Shown in pieces: positions 58,440 through 64,000 of a DNA stretch of 64,000 nucleotides. The stretch comes from Bicyclus anynana. Taxonomy: Eukaryota > Arthropoda > Insecta > Lepidoptera > Nymphalidae. How positions within the stretch are numbered: the stretch's first letter is position 1; every line of letters starts with the position of its first letter. The DNA lies in contig NC_069087.1 of the NCBI RefSeq assembly GCF_947172395.1, positions 18,606,889 to 18,670,888 of the forward strand. Direction: 5' to 3'. The notes beneath the pieces are model-generated. The model searched no databases. It was not told the DNA's origin and saw only the letters and a list, made by a program, of their open reading frames with translations. A program made the position numbers and the translations under genes.

Positions 58440-58570
58440 CGACTCGTTCCCCGGCGGGAGTAGCGCGGCCTACGCGACAATTGGCGCGGCGGGCGGCGGC
58501 CGCAGATTTATAGCCGCCTTCAACTTGATCTGTGATGTTAGCCGCGGGCCCGGTGCGGGCCACGATTGGA
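58440..58570. other. GC-rich patch
   Basis: ggcgcggcgggcggcggccg followed by cagatttatagccgcc. A similar GC block with tttatag ends the window (63840-63999). Either could be a promoter or 5' UTR. No coding signal is convincing. Confidence 0.25.
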
Positions 58571-60984
58571 AAGTCGCTACATAAATTGTGGCCAGGTGGG
58601 CACTCGGGTACAGGAGATATGCAACTGCAGAGCGTTTTACAAGCTATGTATCAACTTGCAGTCCTTGTGAAATTTATATCAAGCAAAAATATCTTATACG
58701 TCAAACTTTCAAGTCATCTTTAGAATCTTATTTTGAAGCTGAGCTGCGATATAATATATTTTTTGCATCGTTCAATGTAGCTGAATCATCATCATCATCT
58801 GTTATTTATTTGGGATAAGAAATAAAAGATAGAAAATACTTACATTGACACATTGCAAATAGGTTACCTGCTTTCACACTGCAACTGAGGGGTTGCCAGA
58901 TATATACCTTAACAGTTGAGTAATCATCATCAGCTATTGAGTTAAGTTCATGATTTCTTAAATTTTGTATGAAAATTGCCGCAATTCAAATAGGCTATCG
59001 AAATGTGTCACTGCAGTCTATAGCACATGAGGGTACATATTTGTAATGCCGCGTATCTTACATCAGTATCGGTATCAGATCCCACCAATGTCAAATGAGA
59101 TGTGTACACTTTTATAGACCCGGAATCAGAAACTATCGCCGCAAATAGATTGATCAATAAGTAGTTATGGTCAGACAATCATAACCACATACGAGTAGAG
59201 ATAACTGAACTTTCTAAAGTAAATAAAATCGCCAGCAATAAAGAGATTGGTATTTCAGCAGGAGCAGCAGTTGCGAGAGCAATCGCTCGGAGCACGGCGA
59301 GCATCCGTATTGTTCCTACGTGCCCGCGCGTGGGAGTGGGAGGGCATTGTTGTGAGGAGTTCATTATTTATACAGCAAATGTAGGCTCTATTATTAGAAT
59401 TAGAAAGTACACGGACGCCACTCGTTAGGCAAACAATGCTATAAATAACTTAAAAGCCGTAGGTTTATTCAAATCATTATCTTGTTATTTAATTGAATTG
59501 AATTCTTTAAATAGACGAGTCGTTGTTTATTTCATTCGTGTTTGTGTGAACAACAAGCATCAATCCGTTAAGAAATAAATGAGGCATTTGTAAATAAAAA
59601 GAAATCCTCTTTCCTGTGTACATTTGTAATGTTTTATTTACTGGATGTTACTTCCCTTCTTGATTTGTGAATTTGGCTCTATAAAGCATTGATTATGAGA
59701 CTAACTACTTTTCTTTTACTGCTGATTTACCGAGTGATTGAACAATCATATTGCATAGTATATTTTTTTTAATGTCATCTCAGTGAGTTAAGTTGATTGA
59801 TAACTATAAGAGAGAAGATAGTTATCGACAAATTATTATAGAATTTAACGTAGAAAATTACGTTAAATTCACGTAATCACTTGACATCAGGTGTAATCGT
59901 CATCAAGCGCCACCTTGCAATCATACTTATGAAAAAAACTACCTGACATTGCACTCGTCAACACGTAATTATGTTTTGCACATGTGTTGTTATGATGACA
60001 AAGCAGTAACGTTGCAATGTAACTGACAATCGCTGCAGCTGACGACGCAGCCTTGAGCTGTCAGTCACTCAACAATCGTAAATACTAATCTCATCATGTT
60101 TAAACGTATTCTCATAACAGTTTACTATACACTATTATAATACGCCGTACGTTACAAAATACAAGTCTATAAAGAAGCTACTTATTCATTCTCAATATAG
60201 GGTTCAACAAATACGAATATATTTGCCAAGCTCCCGGTTAGATTAATACGGAGACGTAATTTACATCTAGGCTTACAATGTGTGAACATGAAATACGTGA
60301 TATCAGATTTGTTCGACACCCATAACTTAACGTGTAAAAATGTTCATGCATACCTTTTCGCTACGAGAAATCGCAGAAATTGTGTCAGACTTGTACCGAA
60401 TAAAACTTAACGATGTTACTTACTTACTGGCAGAGTCCCAGGGCCCCTTGATGGCCTGGGACTTAACGCAGCCACTCCAGGGCCTTTTCAAACCTAAAAA
60501 TAATATCGGGGAAACCGGTATTTTTCTTCATTTAACATAATTTTGTTGCATCCTAGTTAAGCAAGAACTGATTGGAATTCGCTTGTTTATCGCCTTAAAG
60601 GTTGTTATTAAAAACAATTTTCACACTTCAATAGATTAGAAAATTCCGATAAAAACCTGCGCTGGTGTCGGAATGCCAACAGACGGACGTCAGCAATTAA
60701 TTGGAAGGGCGTTGGTATACCGGCTCGGTGAGTGGCGGTGAACAAGACACAATAATAATCAGATCCGGCTAAGGTTCCGTCCCAGACACGGCTGATTGCT
60801 TACATCCAATATGTAGGGTAGTTATAAAAACGAGGTATTGCAGAGCCGTCGGATGTAAACAACATTTTCATGCGCATAAATTGTCTGCTGTCAGATGTTG
60901 ATTTATAAGAAGGGTTTAAGTCTAAAACTATCGAAAATACTTTATAAAGACTAGTTAGCCTCTTGACCGCAATTTTAGATGATA

Positions 60985-61045
60985 TAGGAGACATATTATG
61001 TCCAAGCAGTTGATGTCCATCGACTGATGATGAATGACGATGATA
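60985..61045 (+). mobile_element. RTE-type LINE tail remnant
   Basis: atgtccaagcagttgatgtc, catcgactgatgatgaatga and cgatgata repeat the end of the RTE copies elsewhere in the window (cagcagtggacgtccatcgg ctgataatgatga). Only the last ~60 bp survive. Confidence 0.6.
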
Positions 61046-62839
61046 GTCTAAGGTGGCAGCTGGCTCACAAAGATGTTACTTACAAGTTTATTCTGCCCAT
61101 AAAAATCGCCCATTTCCCACCAGAACACCAGATACAATCAAAATCGATATTAGAGTATTGTTAAAAATGTACGCTAAAAAAATTTCGCTGTCAACTTTCG
61201 AAATAAAATACTATTCGGTAGCAACATCTGTGAGCCTAGAAGTACGAGTAACTAAATGGAAACCAATTTATCATTGTCAATCAATGCGCCTGCGCCATTA
61301 CACATTTGTCTATTTCTAATGGGAAGCTGGTACCTTTCTCTTGTGTTAAGCGAAAGCTATTACCAGCACTCCGTGAAGTGAGAATGCTGTATTGTAAATT
61401 CAAATTTCAAACGCAAAATCATTATTTGCTGAGCTTTGAAGCTTTCTTTCTACTAAACTATTATTTCTACGATCCGTAAGCTTACGTTAGGAAATTAACA
61501 TAATATTTTTTTTGCAAATTATTCTAATTTTAATTTAAATGTTTTAAATTGTTAAATTTATTTAACTGCCTAGCAATGAGACCTAGATACATAAATAACA
61601 ATTGAATCAGGTTCATTTTCTTTTCATGATCTACGAATAGGCTATTCATTTCGAATCGTTAACTTTCAAGGTTTGGGTGTGTCGTTAACGAAGCAATTCT
61701 TCGGATCGTTTCTTTTTATAAGTTAATAAGTTCATCAACTTTATTATCATCATCAATTGTTTCAGATTTATTAACAATAGTGTATATTTCAGGATATCAG
61801 GAGTCTTTAAGAGTACACTTCAGATAATTTTCCGATCGAGTCAGCAACCTTCCTTTCCATTTATCATCCAGTCTAATCAAATAGTTATTGTAAATAAATA
61901 ATACCTTATTAATAGTAAAGAAAATTATTAATACTTGTGATGTTTTTCACTTTATCATCGAGGCGTGATGTGTGGTATTCTGATCTCCACAAAATGTCTA
62001 TTTCAGAGTTGAACTGTTGACATATCATGACATATCTGTAGGTGCACTGCCCACATGAGTAGTACAATAACTTTCTAGCAATAAATAAATAAGAAGACAT
62101 ATCATGATTAAAGCATATGGTAGCCGTCAAGGCAACTCGGTAGAGCAACGACCGGAAAACATTAAATGACACATCAACATTTCAAAACACGACGGGCTAT
62201 TTTTCAAGGCAGATCTCACCGTTGATAAGGCAAAGGCAGTACCAGTGCGTACTGACCGACAGAATTACGTACTGGGTTAAGATCTCGTACTCTCTGTATG
62301 ACTGTAACTCATATTTAACTTTACGTCAGCGAAAGCTCAGATTATCATCATTTGAAGCGACATATCAGAATGATAGGTTGATAAATAAAATGGTTGGTTC
62401 GTCAATAATGTTCGTATCAACATTATGTAAACCAAACTTACCTTGAAATAGGATTTTTTTTGTTGTCTCCAGTTTTTCATAAAATAATACAAATTGGTTA
62501 CAAATACCCACAAATTAGTATTTAATAACATTTTTTTCTATGGATATTCTTACTTCCTCTTCCTAATTTTTGATAATCATATTTATTTTATTGAGGGTTA
62601 ATATCCCGAAAATACAGATTTTCGTTGTTTATTATTTGTAATAATGTATCTACCTAGATGTAATTCTTACCAAAAACATAAAATAATATTTACCTTAGTT
62701 TCTAGCAAGAAAATATTCGTATATTCGTGTGATGGTTTATTCTTTAAAATATTCAATGTACGTACTAATTAATTAATCACTGTACAAATAAGTGTGTGAA
62801 TTGATTATTGTAAGTTCCAATGTTTTTTAGAATGATACT

Positions 62840-62940
62840 GCAAGCTGTAAGGCGGAATTTGGTGTTTATTTCAATAAGGTCTGACTGTAACCTGAATTCG
62901 CAATAAATAAATTTTGATTTGATTTGATTTTGATTTTGTG
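62840..62940 (+). mobile_element. LINE 3' tail with (GATTT)n
   Basis: aataaataaa followed by ttttgatttgatttgatttt is the usual poly-repeat tail of a lepidopteran LINE. The coding part is not visible upstream, so it is a short truncated copy. Confidence 0.5.
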
Positions 62941-63839
62941 ATATTTGTAGCCTTTGTAATTTTCTTACAATCTACCGTCGCTTTAAGTTCTAAGAAAGCC
63001 AAATAGCTAGGGTTCATTTTCACTAGTTTTAATAGCCACATAAATATCGTAGGTCATGTTACAAACAAGCAATGCTATTTGTAGTTTAAATTTATTGATT
63101 TTGTAAGAAGTTTGCATGCAATGTTAACGAGTAGGTACTATCTCAATCTCAATTTTGAATTGTACCTACGAGAAATTTGCTTTTGCTTGTTTCTTGAATC
63201 TGCTCACATTACACACATATCGTCTTACTAGAACATTTTCCAAGGAATACATACTCGTAGGTAGTTGTACGTCAATCTTAGGTATTGGTAAACGTCATGT
63301 GCTTATAATTTAACCGGTGACAAATAAGTTTGGCGGTAGTAATTATTATATGCCTCAATAGGTCAACAACAAATGCTTTCACAGTTATTAAGCCAGGCTT
63401 AACACATAGAGTCCTAGAGATATAACATTCGATCTCGTTCCGTTGGACTATTGTCATCCCCACTTAACACATTCTATACGACCAATTAATAATAATCAGA
63501 GGTGAAGAGGACGTAATGGACATAATTAAAAGACATTTTTTTTTGGTTGCTTGACTGAAGCACCGTAGCTTCTAAAGGAATTACTACTGTTTCATAACTT
63601 ACGTGATAATATTACGTTTCGTTGAAAACCCGTTAATCCGAGATGGCGATGTTTTTCTATTATGATGACAATTTCTGACATTAAACTTATTACTCTAGCT
63701 AACTTACTCATAAGTATCTGTCGGGGGATTCTCAAAATTCTATTTTGAAATCCCTATATGGCACTAATGTCCAGTCAGAGACGTGTAAAGCTTGCACTGC
63801 GACAGTTCCGAAGCTGTAAACCGGGTTGGTGTCGACCGT

Positions 63840-63999
63840 TGCACCCGCCCTGTGCCTTTCTCTCGCCGTCTGCGGGCTGTCTGGCGCGGCGGGCGCGGCG
63901 GGTGCGGCCGTGGATGCGGTAACACTTTCACATCGCCCATTGTATTTACTATTTGTGGCATTCAAAAACAACCGACCCGACACGAGCGGGCTATTTATA
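63840..63999. other. GC-rich patch at the right edge
   Basis: ctggcgcggcgggcgcggcg ggtgcggcc (63880-63908) in AT-rich flanks. Both frames on the - strand are open for 65-83 codons, but the predicted Pro/Arg/Ala-rich peptides look compositional. It may belong to a gene beyond the window. Confidence 0.25.
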
Positions 64000-64000
64000 G

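Larger units (their letters stand above)
58221..63839. other. No gene seen
   Basis: This holds the GC patch at 58440, a 12-bp-arm hairpin at 59841-59870 (gaatttaacgta / tacgttaaattc), an RTE tail at 60985 and a LINE tail at 62840. Nothing coding was recognised. Confidence 0.55.

Noticed and set aside
1..64000. Bacterial-type systems (operons, CRISPR arrays, toxin-antitoxin pairs)
   Set aside because: Introns, poly(A) signals and lepidopteran repeats show insect nuclear DNA; no spaced direct-repeat array or operon is present.

Overview
The window looks like a piece of a lepidopteran (moth or butterfly) nuclear genome. It is AT-rich and gene-poor, with intron-bearing genes that have GT-AG junctions. 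It is dense in repeats typical of Lepidoptera: tRNA-derived SINEs and RTE-like LINE ends with (ATG)n tails, a jockey-type LINE, and many short palindromic MITEs. The order is inferred from gene and repeat character; no species is assigned.

Two protein-coding genes are well supported. On the + strand, two exons (2917-4123 and 4210-5958) encode at least 984 residues of a secreted, Ser/Thr/Glu/Lys-rich, largely disordered protein that I do not recognise. Its initiator exon lies further left and was not found. On the - strand, nine exons between 23640 and 17358 encode 464 residues of the insect NRBP1/Madm pseudokinase, complete at the C terminus but lacking the N-terminal exon(s). The two genes converge, with about 11 kb of non-coding, repeat-bearing DNA between them.

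From about 23.6 kb to 64 kb I find no host gene. This part is intergenic DNA or long introns, perhaps in part the 5' intron of Madm, filled with mobile-element debris. It includes three insertions with perfect target-site duplications: a 5'-truncated jockey LINE with an intact RT C-terminal reading frame (42788-44200), a tRNA-derived SINE (44867-45181) and a 94-bp RTE-type LINE end (51345-51438). Several MITEs are also present (7350-7584, 12467-12654, 20621-20800, 37827-37932, 42234-42428, 47026-47301, 48113-48305, 49924-50364, 55808-55997). A few CpG-rich patches may be promoters or unrecognised first exons.

I found no CRISPR array, operon, rRNA or functional tRNA gene, and nothing that amounts to a new multi-gene system. 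The most noteworthy items are the unrecognised secreted protein, the pseudokinase gene and the recent retrotransposition events.
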